Of a stretch of 22,919 bases of DNA, positions 1 to 7,588 are shown piece by piece. How positions within the stretch are numbered: the stretch's first letter is position 1; each line of letters starts with the position of its first letter. The stretch covers positions 1-22,919 of the forward strand of contig NZ_UQKJ01000021.1 in the NCBI RefSeq assembly GCF_900541605.1, in the 5' to 3' direction. The position numbers were made by a program, and so were the translations under genes. This stretch comes from an uncultured Dialister sp. (GTDB taxonomy: Bacteria; Bacillota; Negativicutes; Veillonellales; Dialisteraceae). Below the pieces are notes generated by a model, which had not been told where the DNA came from, ran no database searches, and saw only the letters and a list, made by a program, of their open reading frames with translations.

Positions 1-58
1 GGTAGCGCCGCAGGCGAATCAGCCTTCCTAGCAGCTAGAGGCTAGCAGCTAGAGGCTC
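1..58. repeat. Left-edge intergenic repeat with tandem 14-bp units, inverted relative to the right edge
   Basis: TAGCAGCTAGAGGC occurs twice in tandem (29-42 and 43-56). Positions 4-22 are the exact reverse complement of 22782-22800, a 19-bp inverted repeat across the window. TAGCAGCTA-type words also lie beside the right copy. No gene overlaps it; 59-142 shows nothing recognisable. Confidence 0.7.
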
Positions 59-142
59 CATGCGAATGGCTCTATCCATCAGCGCCGAACACAACAACTC
101 TACAAACCGCAATTTGACGGTATAGTCAATATCCCAATCCCA

Positions 143-1081
143 TTACCACCCCATGATCGCGTTTCTCTGCGTTGTAACCTTATCCACCGGTATAGAGAAA
201 TCCGGCCCGAAAAGTTCATGGGTCAGGAATTCCGGCTCCACTGTATCCACGATCCGCTTCGCCGCATCTGTCGTAAAGGATCGGTGCTGGTCGATGCTGA
301 TGATGTGGTGGCCGATAATTTCCGGCGTAATCTTTGCCGGCGGCGGGCCCACATGGGTCCGCTGGTAATTGCCGGAAATGGAGCAGGACAGGTGGATGCC
401 TTTGATGAGGTCCTTCATACTGCCCAGCCGATTCACGATGCTGCAGACATAATCCGCCCCATCTGCTTCCGTCCGGATATTCCAATTGGTATTCATAAGG
501 TGCCCCGTATCCAGCATGATACCTATATTCTTCCCCGGAAGACAGCTGAAGAAATAGTCCACGTCCTCCGGTTCCAACGTATAGAGTCCCGGCCAGAATA
601 TGTTTTCAAAGAGTGCCTGTACAGTCTGCGGCACTTCATCCGCCACGGCGCTGTATACTTCCGCCGCCGCTTTCAACACTTCCCGGCTGCTGTAGCGGAA
701 ACGGCGTGTCCAGATTTCCTCCACGCTGCAGTCTGCCACATGCCACACAAGGTACGCCGGTTTTTCCGCCAGGGCTGCCCGGATATTATTCCGGATCCGC
801 TGCTCCCAGGCTTCCACCGTGGTACCGCCGAAATAATCGATGAGGGACTTCTCCGTAGGGAAATCCTTCTTATATAAATCGCTCCGCCCCAGATAAAAAT
901 TCATCCAGTCCGGCCAATAGGCCAGATGGCATCCAACGGTAAGAGAAGGCACCGGATGCTTCGCCGGCTCCTCCCCGTACACCAGATTTTCAATACCCTC
1001 CAGTTTGAGGTCCTTTATGATTTTTGTTATATCCTCTTCCCTGTCATAGGGCATCATATAATGACTTACTAACTGCTTCAA
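143..1081 (-). CDS. Xylose-isomerase-like TIM-barrel protein (AP endonuclease 2 fold); candidate CbiR-type cobamide hydrolase
   Basis: A 312-residue cytoplasmic protein with the pattern of sugar phosphate isomerase/epimerase TIM barrels (PF01261). Likely metal or active-site residues at strand ends are H114, E159 (LFENIFWPG), D191 and H194 (MLDTGHL), H230 (KGIHLS) and E289. I chose the TTG start at 1081 because GGAGGAG lies about 9 nt upstream and no in-frame ATG fits better. It lies 23 nt after the small exported protein and shares its promoter and cobalamin riboswitch. CbiR, the cobamide-remodelling hydrolase described from Akkermansia, belongs to this fold, and B12 control of such a barrel makes CbiR the best functional guess; CbiR is understood to cut the nucleotide loop of cobamides to give cobinamide phosphate. 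Fold: confident. CbiR activity: inference. A generic sugar epimerase is the alternative. Confidence 0.85.
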   Translation of the reverse strand: MKQLVSHYMMPYDREEDITKIIKDLKLEGIENLVYGEEPAKHPVPSLTVGCHLAYWPDWMNFYLGRSDLYKKDFPTEKSLIDYFGGTTVEAWEQRIRNNIRAALAEKPAYLVWHVADCSVEEIWTRRFRYSSREVLKAAAEVYSAVADEVPQTVQALFENIFWPGLYTLEPEDVDYFFSCLPGKNIGIMLDTGHLMNTNWNIRTEADGADYVCSIVNRLGSMKDLIKGIHLSCSISGNYQRTHVGPPPAKITPEIIGHHIISIDQHRSFTTDAAKRIVDTVEPEFLTHELFGPDFSIPVDKVTTQRNAIMGW

Positions 1082-1104
1082 AATGCATCTCCTCCGCCGG
1101 TCAT

Positions 1105-1470
1105 TTATTTTTTGTTCTCCTTCGGGATGCTTGCATTGTACACATCCACCACGTGCTGTGCTTTCTGTACCGCCTCATTTCTCTTATTAATGATGTCATT
1201 GGCATCGTTAGTAGCTCCATCGATATACTTCTGGGCGGCCTTGATATAGTCATTCACCGCATCCGCATACTTTTGGAAATTCTCAAAATCCTTCACGCCC
1301 CCTGCCGGAGGCTGTGGCTCCGCCGGCAGCACCCCGTCAACCGCGGGATAGGGCGTAGATACATTGGTGGCCGTCGGATCCACCTGCGGTGCAGAATCCT
1401 CCTCCGCCCAGACAGATGCCGACCCCATCAACAGGGCCGCCATCAAAAAGGATGCACATAACTTTTTCAT
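1105..1470 (-). CDS. Small exported protein of unknown function under cobalamin riboswitch control
   Basis: A 121-residue protein that I do not recognise. Residues 1-22 form a signal peptide (MKKL, hydrophobic ALLMGSASVWA, probable signal peptidase I cleavage after VWA). Residues about 25-57 are Pro/Ala/acid rich and probably unstructured. Residues about 60-116 are charged and helical with coiled-coil character. Its location should be periplasmic or cell surface. The start at 1470 is set by AAAGGAG about 7 nt upstream; the longer open frame reaching back to 1719 is rejected because it runs through the riboswitch and terminator. It is the first gene after the B12 riboswitch, so a role in corrinoid capture or handling is a reasonable guess, but no domain supports a specific activity. 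Confidence 0.75.
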   Translation of the reverse strand: MKKLCASFLMAALLMGSASVWAEEDSAPQVDPTATNVSTPYPAVDGVLPAEPQPPAGGVKDFENFQKYADAVNDYIKAAQKYIDGATNDANDIINKRNEAVQKAQHVVDVYNASIPKENKK

Positions 1471-1534
1471 AGAACCACTCCTTTCATCACGATTACAAAC
1501 TACCCATACTGACCATACTTCTGACGGTCCACAT

Positions 1535-1589
1535 AAAAAGCACGGAAAGAGGATATAACGCTGCTGCGTCCCAATCATCCAATCCGTGC
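1535..1589 (-). terminator. Intrinsic terminator, expression platform of the cobalamin riboswitch
   Basis: On the minus strand GCACGGA (1589-1583) pairs with TCCGTGC (1546-1540), followed at once by TTTTT. The interior adds further stems, including ACGC/GCGT around a 4-nt loop. It lies between the riboswitch and the small exported gene, the place expected for ligand-dependent termination. Confidence 0.75.
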
Positions 1590-1612
1590 CATGCGAATTT
1601 TTACAGACCTCC

Positions 1613-1740
1613 GGAAACATTCGGCACTCTGACTCGGTTCCCCGCCTCCCGATGCCCTTGTGAAGGGACTGCCATCGGAAAACTCCCCATACAGCTGCAG
1701 GACAGTTCCGGCTTCCCACCGGATTCCCCGAAATGTTTCC
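1613..1740 (-). ncRNA. Cobalamin riboswitch
   Basis: Reading the minus strand from 1740, a 12-bp P1 helix (1740-1728 with 1624-1613, one bulged U) encloses the cobalamin-aptamer core. The core has a GGGGAATCCGGTGGGAAGCC segment matching the P3-P4 consensus (GGGAAuCCGGUGaaAAuCCGG), then GGAACTGTCCTGCAGCTGTA matching GGaaCuGuCCCGCaaCUGUA. A hairpin around CCCTTCACAAGGG follows, and a B12-box-like GAGTCAGAGTGCC lies just before the P1 return strand. It sits downstream of a good promoter and upstream of an intrinsic terminator, so cobalamin binding probably switches off the exported-protein/TIM-barrel operon by transcription attenuation. The family call is confident; the sign of regulation is inferred from the layout. 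Confidence 0.88.
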
Positions 1741-1753
1741 TATTTTTTACTTT

Positions 1754-1782
1754 TATAAACCAAATAATAGCCGCTTCGTCAA
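1754..1782 (-). promoter_or_regulatory. Sigma-A promoter for the riboswitch-controlled operon
   Basis: TTGACG (-35, 1782-1777), a 17-bp spacer and TTTATA (-10, 1759-1754) on the minus strand. The predicted start near 1747 is only a few bases before P1 of the riboswitch at 1740. This also shows that the downstream pair is a transcription unit separate from the nitrogenase-like operon ending at 1843. Confidence 0.65.
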
Positions 1783-1842
1783 GAAGATGCAGTGACGACA
1801 TAGTACGGACAGATGAATATTTTCCCTCTCATAAATAATTTC

Positions 1843-3108
1843 CTACTCTTTCCGGTTCATATAGGCCAGTGTATAAACGTCTGCTATGATGTCGGACATA
1901 AAGATCTGCCATCCCTTCATACCGGCATAACATTTCTCCGGCACCCCAAGAGAGACCTGGGGCATGAGAAAGTTCCTGTAAATGATGCGGCCGAAATTGG
2001 CTGCCTCGTTCCTGGTATTACTGTTTCCAAGGACCAGGGCCAGTTCCCCCTTTGGTACATTGACCGGTTCAAAGGGTTCCCATGGAACTGTTCCTTCCGT
2101 ATGCACTTCTCCAGGTTCCTCGATGCGGAGGTGTATAACACCGGGATCCGGAAATTCTTTGCGAAGTGTGGGAATGAGACTTTCCGCCATGCCTTTTGTA
2201 AGACAGGCATAAATATCTCCGAACTGAAGAATTCGGTTATTCCATTTCATCCGAATCACGGCAAGGTCGATCTGTTCCTGCCGTCTTCCCATTTCCCTGT
2301 CTATTCCGGAAAAATCCGGAATCATCCCCAGCAAATCTGCTACCTTTCCCAGCCATTTTCTTGTACCCTGAAGGCCATAGGGCAGTGGAAGATCTGCATA
2401 ATCCATCCCCCGGTTTTCCTCCAGCCAACGGGCCGCTTTTTCTCCCAGTTCCGGATATAGAACCAGATTCAAAGAGGCTTTTTTCAGTTCCGCTGCCTTT
2501 TCAAGGGACAGTCCATCCTCCCCCAGCACCACATTCACCTGAATACCGATAAGGCTTAGAAGGCGCCTGATTTCTCGTAAATTTCCTTCCCACAGGGGAT
2601 AGGCCGTGGACCAGCCGATAATATTGACTGTTCCTGGCTCCTTTTCTACCGGTGCAAAAGGTAAATCTTCAAGGAAACGAATGAGTCCCTTTTCATAGCC
2701 CATCATGAACTGTCCCCGCAGGCCACCACTGTCCAGGGTAAGAACAGGACAGGAGATATCGGCAGAGCGGCAGATACCTTCCAGGTCATCACCGATGAGA
2801 CTCATAGAGCAACTGGTAAGAAGCGCAATAAGGGAAGGATGCTGCTCATTTTCTATTTCATGGAGTGCATCGATCAGCTCGTCTGCAGCGCCAAAAACGA
2901 GGTTCTGCTGTTTCACTTCACTGCAGTAAAACTGCTTTTCGTACTTTTTCTCGATGCCCGCCATTTCCGCTGCCGCAATGGAAGAACACCAACGGGGCCC
3001 GTGGACAAGGACTACGCAGCGATCAAGGCTCAAAAAGAAATTAGCACTTCCCGCCATTTCACAGTATCCCTGGCAGGGAAGCCAGCGGTCCATGGATTTA
3101 GAACTCAT
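1843..3108 (-). CDS. Nitrogenase component 1-like oxidoreductase subunit (NifD/NifK/BchN/BchB superfamily), second of a pair
   Basis: About 421 residues. Three cysteine positions match the P-cluster/[4Fe-4S] ligands of nitrogenase component 1 proteins: C12/C16 (LPCQGYCE), C41 in HGPRWC (compare HGPxGC in NifD) and C100 in TSCSMSLIGDD (compare C-x-x-GLIGDD). The rest shows the alternating alpha/beta pattern of the three NifD-like domains (for example VNIIGW, LALVLGNSNT). The ATG at 3108 is preferred over the in-frame GTG at 3126 because AAGGAGGG lies 6-7 nt upstream of it. It overlaps the preceding subunit gene by 11 nt, implying coupled translation of a heterodimer. True NifDK or VnfDK is unlikely: it is short, has no nif neighbours, and FeMo-cofactor ligands are not evident. 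The likely role is electron transfer to, or reduction of, a small substrate, possibly a tetrapyrrole. Family call strong, substrate unknown. Confidence 0.85.
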   Translation of the reverse strand: MSSKSMDRWLPCQGYCEMAGSANFFLSLDRCVVLVHGPRWCSSIAAAEMAGIEKKYEKQFYCSEVKQQNLVFGAADELIDALHEIENEQHPSLIALLTSCSMSLIGDDLEGICRSADISCPVLTLDSGGLRGQFMMGYEKGLIRFLEDLPFAPVEKEPGTVNIIGWSTAYPLWEGNLREIRRLLSLIGIQVNVVLGEDGLSLEKAAELKKASLNLVLYPELGEKAARWLEENRGMDYADLPLPYGLQGTRKWLGKVADLLGMIPDFSGIDREMGRRQEQIDLAVIRMKWNNRILQFGDIYACLTKGMAESLIPTLRKEFPDPGVIHLRIEEPGEVHTEGTVPWEPFEPVNVPKGELALVLGNSNTRNEAANFGRIIYRNFLMPQVSLGVPEKCYAGMKGWQIFMSDIIADVYTLAYMNRKE

Positions 3109-4397
3109 AGATAACCCTCCTTCCACCGCCAGCCATGGCAGCTTTTGCTTTTTCCAACAGATTCTCCACGCCGCCCATCCCTACCTGCTGCACGGAAATT
3201 CCCAATTGGTGGGATACACCGTCCATAGGGGTAGTGGTGAGGACCAGATCCACCTGCCTTTCATAGTCCCATATCCTTTCCTCTCCATCCACGATGGGAA
3301 TCCCTGCTAAATTCCTGAACCCCTTCAGATGGGAGACCTGTTCCTCTTTTTCTCTGGCAGTCAGGTCAGTATGCAGGATTATGACTTCCGGTTTCATTCC
3401 TGCTTTCATGAGGGTAAAAAGGTGGTTTTCAATGCGACAGAAACACAGGGGAAATCCCAGCACCAGGGCCAGTTTTTTTACCTTCCAGTGCTTTCCCCGT
3501 TTTTCCTGCTGCTTCTTCCAGCCTTTTTTCTTCACCTGCCATGATTTTCTCTGCTTTCTTTTCCCTTCCCAAAAGAGCTCCCATGTCTTTCACAAACCGC
3601 CGGGTTCGGCCTATGCCGATAGGATAATTTCCCAGATAACAGGGAGCTCCATATCTGTCCGCCATGGACTTAGTGAAATCCTGCATCACATCGAAGTGAT
3701 CCATGGAAAAGCCTACGGCCATAAAGAGGGATGCCCTGGGGATTTCCCGGAAATCTTCGACAGTCATGCAATTCGGTGGAAAGAGGACTTTCGTAAATCC
3801 GAATAGAGAGAAAAGTCTAGTGATTTCAGCGATGTTATTTTCGTTGGCGGTTCCCCGGTTCTCGCCGAACAGGACCGCCAGGTTTTTATCTTTTTCCGGA
3901 ACCCTTTCCTTTCCTGCAAACCTGTCCACCAGAAGTGTCAGGAGATCCACCTGGGTTTCCACGTGGTGGCGGCTCATAAACCCGGCCCCCGGCACCAGAA
4001 GCACCGGAATCCCGGTCTCTTCCTCTACTTCCTGGCATACGGAAGCCACATCGTCTCCAATAACTCCAGCCGTGCACCCTGCCACCACCACCATGTATCT
4101 CACCCAGGGGAGCTCTGATACATCCAAGAGGCACTTACGGAGGATAGATTCTCCGCCAAATATAGCTTCCCTATCCGTAATGCCGGTCACCAAAAGATGG
4201 TTTCCCTCAGGCAGTACCAGGGAGGGTTCCCGGAGATATGCCCGGCGCTGTATCATCCAGTGCCCCTCAAAGGCCAGGCGTGAACAGGCCCGGGGCGTAT
4301 GCATGATGACCGCTGCCCCCGGATTACAGGATACAGAATAATAGGCCGTACCCAGATTGCAGAACATGGTTGTTTTTCTCTCAGACTGTCTCAACAT
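3098..4397 (-). pseudogene. Nitrogenase component 1-like oxidoreductase subunit, first of the pair, split by a frameshift in an A7 run
   Basis: Two open frames cover one protein: 4397-3429 (322 residues) and an overlapping frame ending at 3098. With one base fewer in the seven-A run (plus strand T at 3473-3479), GKALEGKK continues into LALVLGFPLCF and a single product of about 433 residues results, the size of its partner. Cysteines at the expected superfamily positions are C24 (with C13 nearby), C38 in HTPRAC (HGPxGC position) and C108 in AGCTAGVIGDD (C-x-x-GLIGDD position). The truncated form would lose the C-terminal quarter. Its ATG overlaps the TGA of the nitrilase-like gene (ATGTTGA, 7-nt overlap). 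Whether the frameshift is genuine decay, slippage-mediated on/off switching or a base-calling error cannot be told from one sequence. The protein would pair with the product of 1843-3108. Confidence 0.8.
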
Positions 4398-5162
4398 GGC
4401 AGCACCTCAAAGGTCTGTGAGCAAACCTTTCTCTTCACCTCATCATAATCAAAAAGAAGAACCGCCGGATCTCCCCGATAGGACATCAGACATTTTCCTT
4501 CTGAAAGGACAGCGCTGTCTCCCCGAGTCATATCCATTCTTTTGTAATGGCCGGTCTGGTTGCAGAGAACAATAGGACATCCGCACCGTAGTGAAGATTT
4601 TTCCCATACAGCCAGAGGATCCGGGCAGCAGGACGCTGGCGGCCAGGCGGCCGATACTATAACCAGATCTGCCATGGCTTCCTTCATAGCCCTGCAGGAC
4701 TTTTCATAATACACATCAGAACAGACAAGGACCCCCCACCCGCAGCGGTGTCACCGGAAATATATGGATGCTGCTGCCCACAGACAGCCATGCTTCTGCA
4801 CCCATACGATGAGAGTACATTTTGCGGTGGGCCCCTTTTTCTTCTCCGTCGGGAGCAAGGAAAAAGCAGGAATTATAGGCTCTCCCATTCTTTTCCTTTT
4901 CCAAGGCCGCCAGGAAAATGGTCAGATTCTTCTCCTTCGCCAAATTCTGAAAGTGCCGAAAATCAGAAGAACGGTGAACGGGCATCCGCTCCAGCGCAAC
5001 AGGGTCCCGCATATAAAAATAATACCCTTCTAGAGCCGTTTCCGGCGTCACAATGATAGACGCCCCTTTTTCCGCCGCTCTTTTCGATGCATGAAGAAGA
5101 AGGGACTCGTTTTTATCCCGAGGTCCCCCAGCCAAATCCAGGTGAAGTAGTGCAATCTTCAT
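4391..5162 (-). pseudogene. Nitrilase-superfamily carbon-nitrogen hydrolase, split by a frameshift in a G6 run
   Basis: The protein begins MKIALLHLDLAGGP at 5162 with GGAAGG about 7 nt upstream. The Glu-Lys-Cys triad of the superfamily can be read: E41 (VTPETALEGYYF), K114 (GAHRKMYSH) and, after restoring the frame, C147 (VGVLVCSDVYYE). The frame breaks at six consecutive G on the minus strand (plus-strand C at 4732-4737), giving a stop at 4716. With five G the protein continues to the stop at 4391, about 257 residues, a normal length. The break lies just before the catalytic Cys, so the truncated form should be inactive. The family hydrolyses or transfers amides and nitriles; corrinoid side-chain amides are a speculative substrate suggested by neighbours. 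It lies between the TonB receptor and the nitrogenase-like pair. Confidence 0.8.
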
Positions 5163-5186
5163 GATCTGCCTTCCTTTTACCATATA

Positions 5187-5216
5187 TAAAACCGGGGCAC
5201 ATACAGAATGTGCCCC
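5187..5216 (-). terminator. Hairpin between the TonB receptor and nitrilase-like genes, probable partial terminator
   Basis: On the minus strand GGGGCACAT (5216-5208), a 5-nt loop and ATGTGCCCC (5202-5194) form a perfect 9-bp stem, followed by GGTTTTATAT. The weak U tract suggests attenuation or mRNA stabilisation that lowers the downstream genes relative to the receptor rather than complete termination. Confidence 0.55.
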
Positions 5217-5274
5217 AAATTTATGCTAAAAATATTACATGCTGCCTGTATTTTCTAATTTTCCTGTACCTTTT

Positions 5275-7212
5275 TCAGAAACGACGTTCATAGGTAAATA
5301 CATAATTAGCAGGGGTAGAGTAATATTCATAGGTATTCAGTACATCATCCCGATCAAAAATATTGTATCCAACCAAACGGAACGTATCGACCTTATTGGG
5401 TTTATAGGTCAATGACAGCGTGGCATCCAGAGAATCTCTCAAATGATGATCTGCAGGAGTGGAGGAGTTTGTATATTTCTTTGCCCTCGTATAGTAGGCA
5501 TTTTCCCTCTTCATATAAGAGAAAAGATGGAAATCAGCCATAAATTTTCCATGGTGATAATTGATTCCCGTATTAAGAATATACTTTGCCGTATCCTGTA
5601 CCCATTCGCTGTCGCTATTGGTCTTAGACTTTGGGTTTTGGACAGTCAACCCCAAATTGTAGTCAATATAAGGGCCCAAATTTTGGGTATAATTGATTTC
5701 CAATCCATCATTCTTATATTTGGAACGGTTCACAAGGAGATCTGTAACCCCATCGCTTGCTTTGATCCAGGCCCATTTGTTTTTAACATCCATATGGAAA
5801 ACATCGGCCGTTAACGTACGAACATCATCTGCAAATTTATAGCCGAATTCATAGGACCAGCTGGACTGAGGCTTCAGGTCCGGATTTGGACCGGTAAAAT
5901 GGGTTTTGTAGAAACCAACATCCAAGGATGGCATTTCAAAAGACTTGCCAATATTAAAATAAAGAGAAGATTTGTGATTCAATTTATACAATCCCTGTAA
6001 CTGAGGAAGAAGCTGAAAATCGCTGTCCTGATAATCCGATCTGCTCATCCAGTATTCACGGAGTCCAAGAATCATGCTGTACCTGTCTGTAAACTGATGA
6101 TCGTAAGATTCATATAAGGAATAATTATTTCTTGAATTTACTTTATCAACTTTATAGCCTGCATTGACCACATGCCAGTTTTCATGATTCAATGTAGTAC
6201 CAATAACCAGTGAATCCCTGTCATCTCGGAGCATGAATTTCTTCTGTACATCAAAGTTAAAATTATATCCTTTATAATCCGCATCTCCATAGGCCTTGGG
6301 ATAGGATTTGTCATAACGACTAACAACATGCAGATTATTATATCCCATAACACCATGCCAGCCATTTTCTTCATCATTATATACAAGACCGACGGTATTT
6401 CTCTTGGTGTCCACTTTTCCAAGATAATACATATGGGGAATATATTTAATAAACGATCCGGTTTCCCAATGTGTCTTATTTTCCGTATGACTGTAGGTAG
6501 TGTTCCATTGGTCATTGATACGGGCATCTGCATAAAACTGCAGTGCATTCCTGTCTTTTAAATTAATCGCTGTACCTGTCCCCGTAATTCCCGGATGGGA
6601 CACACGATTCTGATCGCCGGTCCAGGACTTTTTAATTCCAAAATTAAAGCGGTCCGTACTCACATTGGTTCCTATCACTTTATAGCGATTTCCAATGCTT
6701 CCAGACACGGTGCCTGTCGTAGGGTCACCAGCCTTGGGCTTTCTGGTAATAATATTAATCACACCACCCATGGCCTGAGGACCATAAAGAACAGAATTTG
6801 AGCCTTTGACTACTTCTACTTTTTCAATCTGGTCCACAGGGACATTAGACAGAGAGGAAGAGTTTACAGAGTTAACCGGATTCCCATCAACCATGACCAA
6901 TGTTCCGTTGTCAATACCGCGGAGACGTATGCGGGAAAGCATTCCACCATAATCTCCTCCGTCTTCCTGATAGGTATGGGCATTGGCCTGACTCAGGTCG
7001 CGAACCGCTTCAAAGGCACTGGTATACCCCTTTTCTACCATCTGTTCATGCGTCACCACATCCACATTAGCAGGAACATCAAGTTTTGCTTTTTCAGTTC
7101 TCGTTGCCGTTACAACCACCGGATTCAGTTCATAGACTGAATCTGCTGCCAAGCCGGTATATCCACCGAGCATCAGCGCGGATAACAGGGATACTGCAAG
7201 TACTTTTTTCAT
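5275..7212 (-). CDS. BtuB-like TonB-dependent outer-membrane receptor
   Basis: About 645 residues. A signal peptide (MKKVLAVSLLSALMLGG, probable cleavage after GLAA) is followed by the TonB box region NPVVVTATRT, very like BtuB-type receptors. A plug domain of about residues 35-165 contains LRGIDNGTLVMVDG and VEVVKGSNSVLYGPQAMGG, and the remainder is a beta-barrel rich in aromatic alternation, ending YVFTYERRF with the C-terminal Phe needed for Bam assembly. The ATG at 7212 is chosen over an upstream TTG at 7260 because AAGGAGAG lies directly before it and the signal peptide starts there. It should import a large chelate (cobamide, haem or siderophore) using TonB/ExbBD encoded elsewhere. It is the first gene of the operon that includes the nitrilase-like and nitrogenase-like genes, transcribed from a MerR-type promoter about 320 nt upstream. 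Confidence 0.93.
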   Translation of the reverse strand: MKKVLAVSLLSALMLGGYTGLAADSVYELNPVVVTATRTEKAKLDVPANVDVVTHEQMVEKGYTSAFEAVRDLSQANAHTYQEDGGDYGGMLSRIRLRGIDNGTLVMVDGNPVNSVNSSSLSNVPVDQIEKVEVVKGSNSVLYGPQAMGGVINIITRKPKAGDPTTGTVSGSIGNRYKVIGTNVSTDRFNFGIKKSWTGDQNRVSHPGITGTGTAINLKDRNALQFYADARINDQWNTTYSHTENKTHWETGSFIKYIPHMYYLGKVDTKRNTVGLVYNDEENGWHGVMGYNNLHVVSRYDKSYPKAYGDADYKGYNFNFDVQKKFMLRDDRDSLVIGTTLNHENWHVVNAGYKVDKVNSRNNYSLYESYDHQFTDRYSMILGLREYWMSRSDYQDSDFQLLPQLQGLYKLNHKSSLYFNIGKSFEMPSLDVGFYKTHFTGPNPDLKPQSSWSYEFGYKFADDVRTLTADVFHMDVKNKWAWIKASDGVTDLLVNRSKYKNDGLEINYTQNLGPYIDYNLGLTVQNPKSKTNSDSEWVQDTAKYILNTGINYHHGKFMADFHLFSYMKRENAYYTRAKKYTNSSTPADHHLRDSLDATLSLTYKPNKVDTFRLVGYNIFDRDDVLNTYEYYSTPANYVFTYERRF

Positions 7213-7229
7213 ATACACTCTCTCCTTCG

Positions 7230-7395
7230 AGCCCTGCGGGTTTCTGTCAGGGTCCTGCAAAATATAAAGAAATGGATTCTATTGATAAACGGCATCAGAA
7301 GGGGCCCACCCTGTGTCCGTGTTTCCAGGAGGTTGCCGATTCTCGCCGATGTATCCCATTTCTCATATTCCCCAAAGGGATGCCCCTATGCAATC
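7230..7395 (-). promoter_or_regulatory. Structured 5' leader of the TonB receptor; possible divergent cobalamin-type riboswitch
   Basis: About 320 nt separate the promoter from the receptor start. On the minus strand GCATAGGGGC (7391-7382) pairs with GCCCCT and ATGC (7305-7292, 4-nt bulge), closing a domain of about 100 nt. Inside, ATCGGCGAGAATCGGC (7350-7335) resembles the P4 segment of cobalamin aptamers (GGUGaGAAUCC), and ATCCC/GGGAT can pair. Near the RBS, GACAGAAACCCGC (7248-7236) resembles a B12 box and is framed by CCCTG/CAGGG. The match is much poorer than the element at 1613-1740, so a degenerate or altered-specificity aptamer, or an unrelated leader, are all possible. Confidence 0.3.
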
Positions 7396-7534
7396 TGAAA
7401 TACGACGTAGCCCTGGTATAGACCATGGAGCTGTCCGATAAAAGTCCCCTGAAGGGCTTTACAAATATCTCATTTAAAATTAATATATTTGTAGCTGTTT
7501 GATTTTTTTGTATGAATAATTCAGTTACGATTAA

Positions 7535-7565
7535 AGTTTACTGTGTATAGGTAGTATACTGTCAA
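7535..7565 (-). promoter_or_regulatory. MerR-type promoter/operator for the TonB receptor operon, overlapping a divergent promoter
   Basis: Minus strand: TTGACA (7565-7560), a 19-bp spacer and TAAACT (7540-7535). The spacer holds a GTATA-N5-TATAC dyad. Long 19-20 bp spacers with an internal dyad are the hallmark of promoters untwisted by MerR-family activators. The same motif occurs at 13771-13801 beside the merR gene; 27 of 38 aligned bases agree. The plus-strand -10 of the permease gene (TATACT, 7555-7560) lies inside it. Confidence 0.7.
7555..7560 (+). promoter_or_regulatory. -10 element (TATACT) for the permease/ATPase operon
   Basis: A near-consensus -10 about 29 nt before the permease ATG, embedded in the MerR-type operator dyad. 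No good -35 is visible at 17 bp, so control by the bound regulator is likely. The mirror arrangement exists at the merR/cobN operator, where TATATT faces merR. Confidence 0.45.
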
Positions 7566-7588
7566 CATGATTTTGGGGAGGTCCCACA

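Noticed and set aside
29..56. Start of a CRISPR array
   Set aside because: Only two directly abutting 14-bp units without spacers, and no cas genes.
1471..1719. N-terminal extension of the small exported protein
   Set aside because: The open frame runs through the riboswitch and terminator; the signal peptide and RBS fix the start at 1470.
3465..3485. Programmed -1 ribosomal frameshifting at the A7 run
   Set aside because: Restoring the downstream frame needs a +1 shift (or loss of one A), not -1; a -1 slip leads out of the homologous frame.
1843..4397. A nitrogen-fixation (nifDK) cluster
   Set aside because: The subunits are short (about 420-433 residues), only the three cluster Cys positions match, and no nifH, nifE, nifN or nifB is present.
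7213..7260. TTG start giving a 16-residue longer TonB receptor
   Set aside because: The signal peptide would not be N-terminal, and a good RBS precedes the ATG at 7212.
7310..7425. Short frame of about 43 codons in the TonB leader (minus strand, ATG near 7425)
   Set aside because: No convincing RBS, Arg-rich composition without a recognisable pattern, and it overlaps the structured leader.
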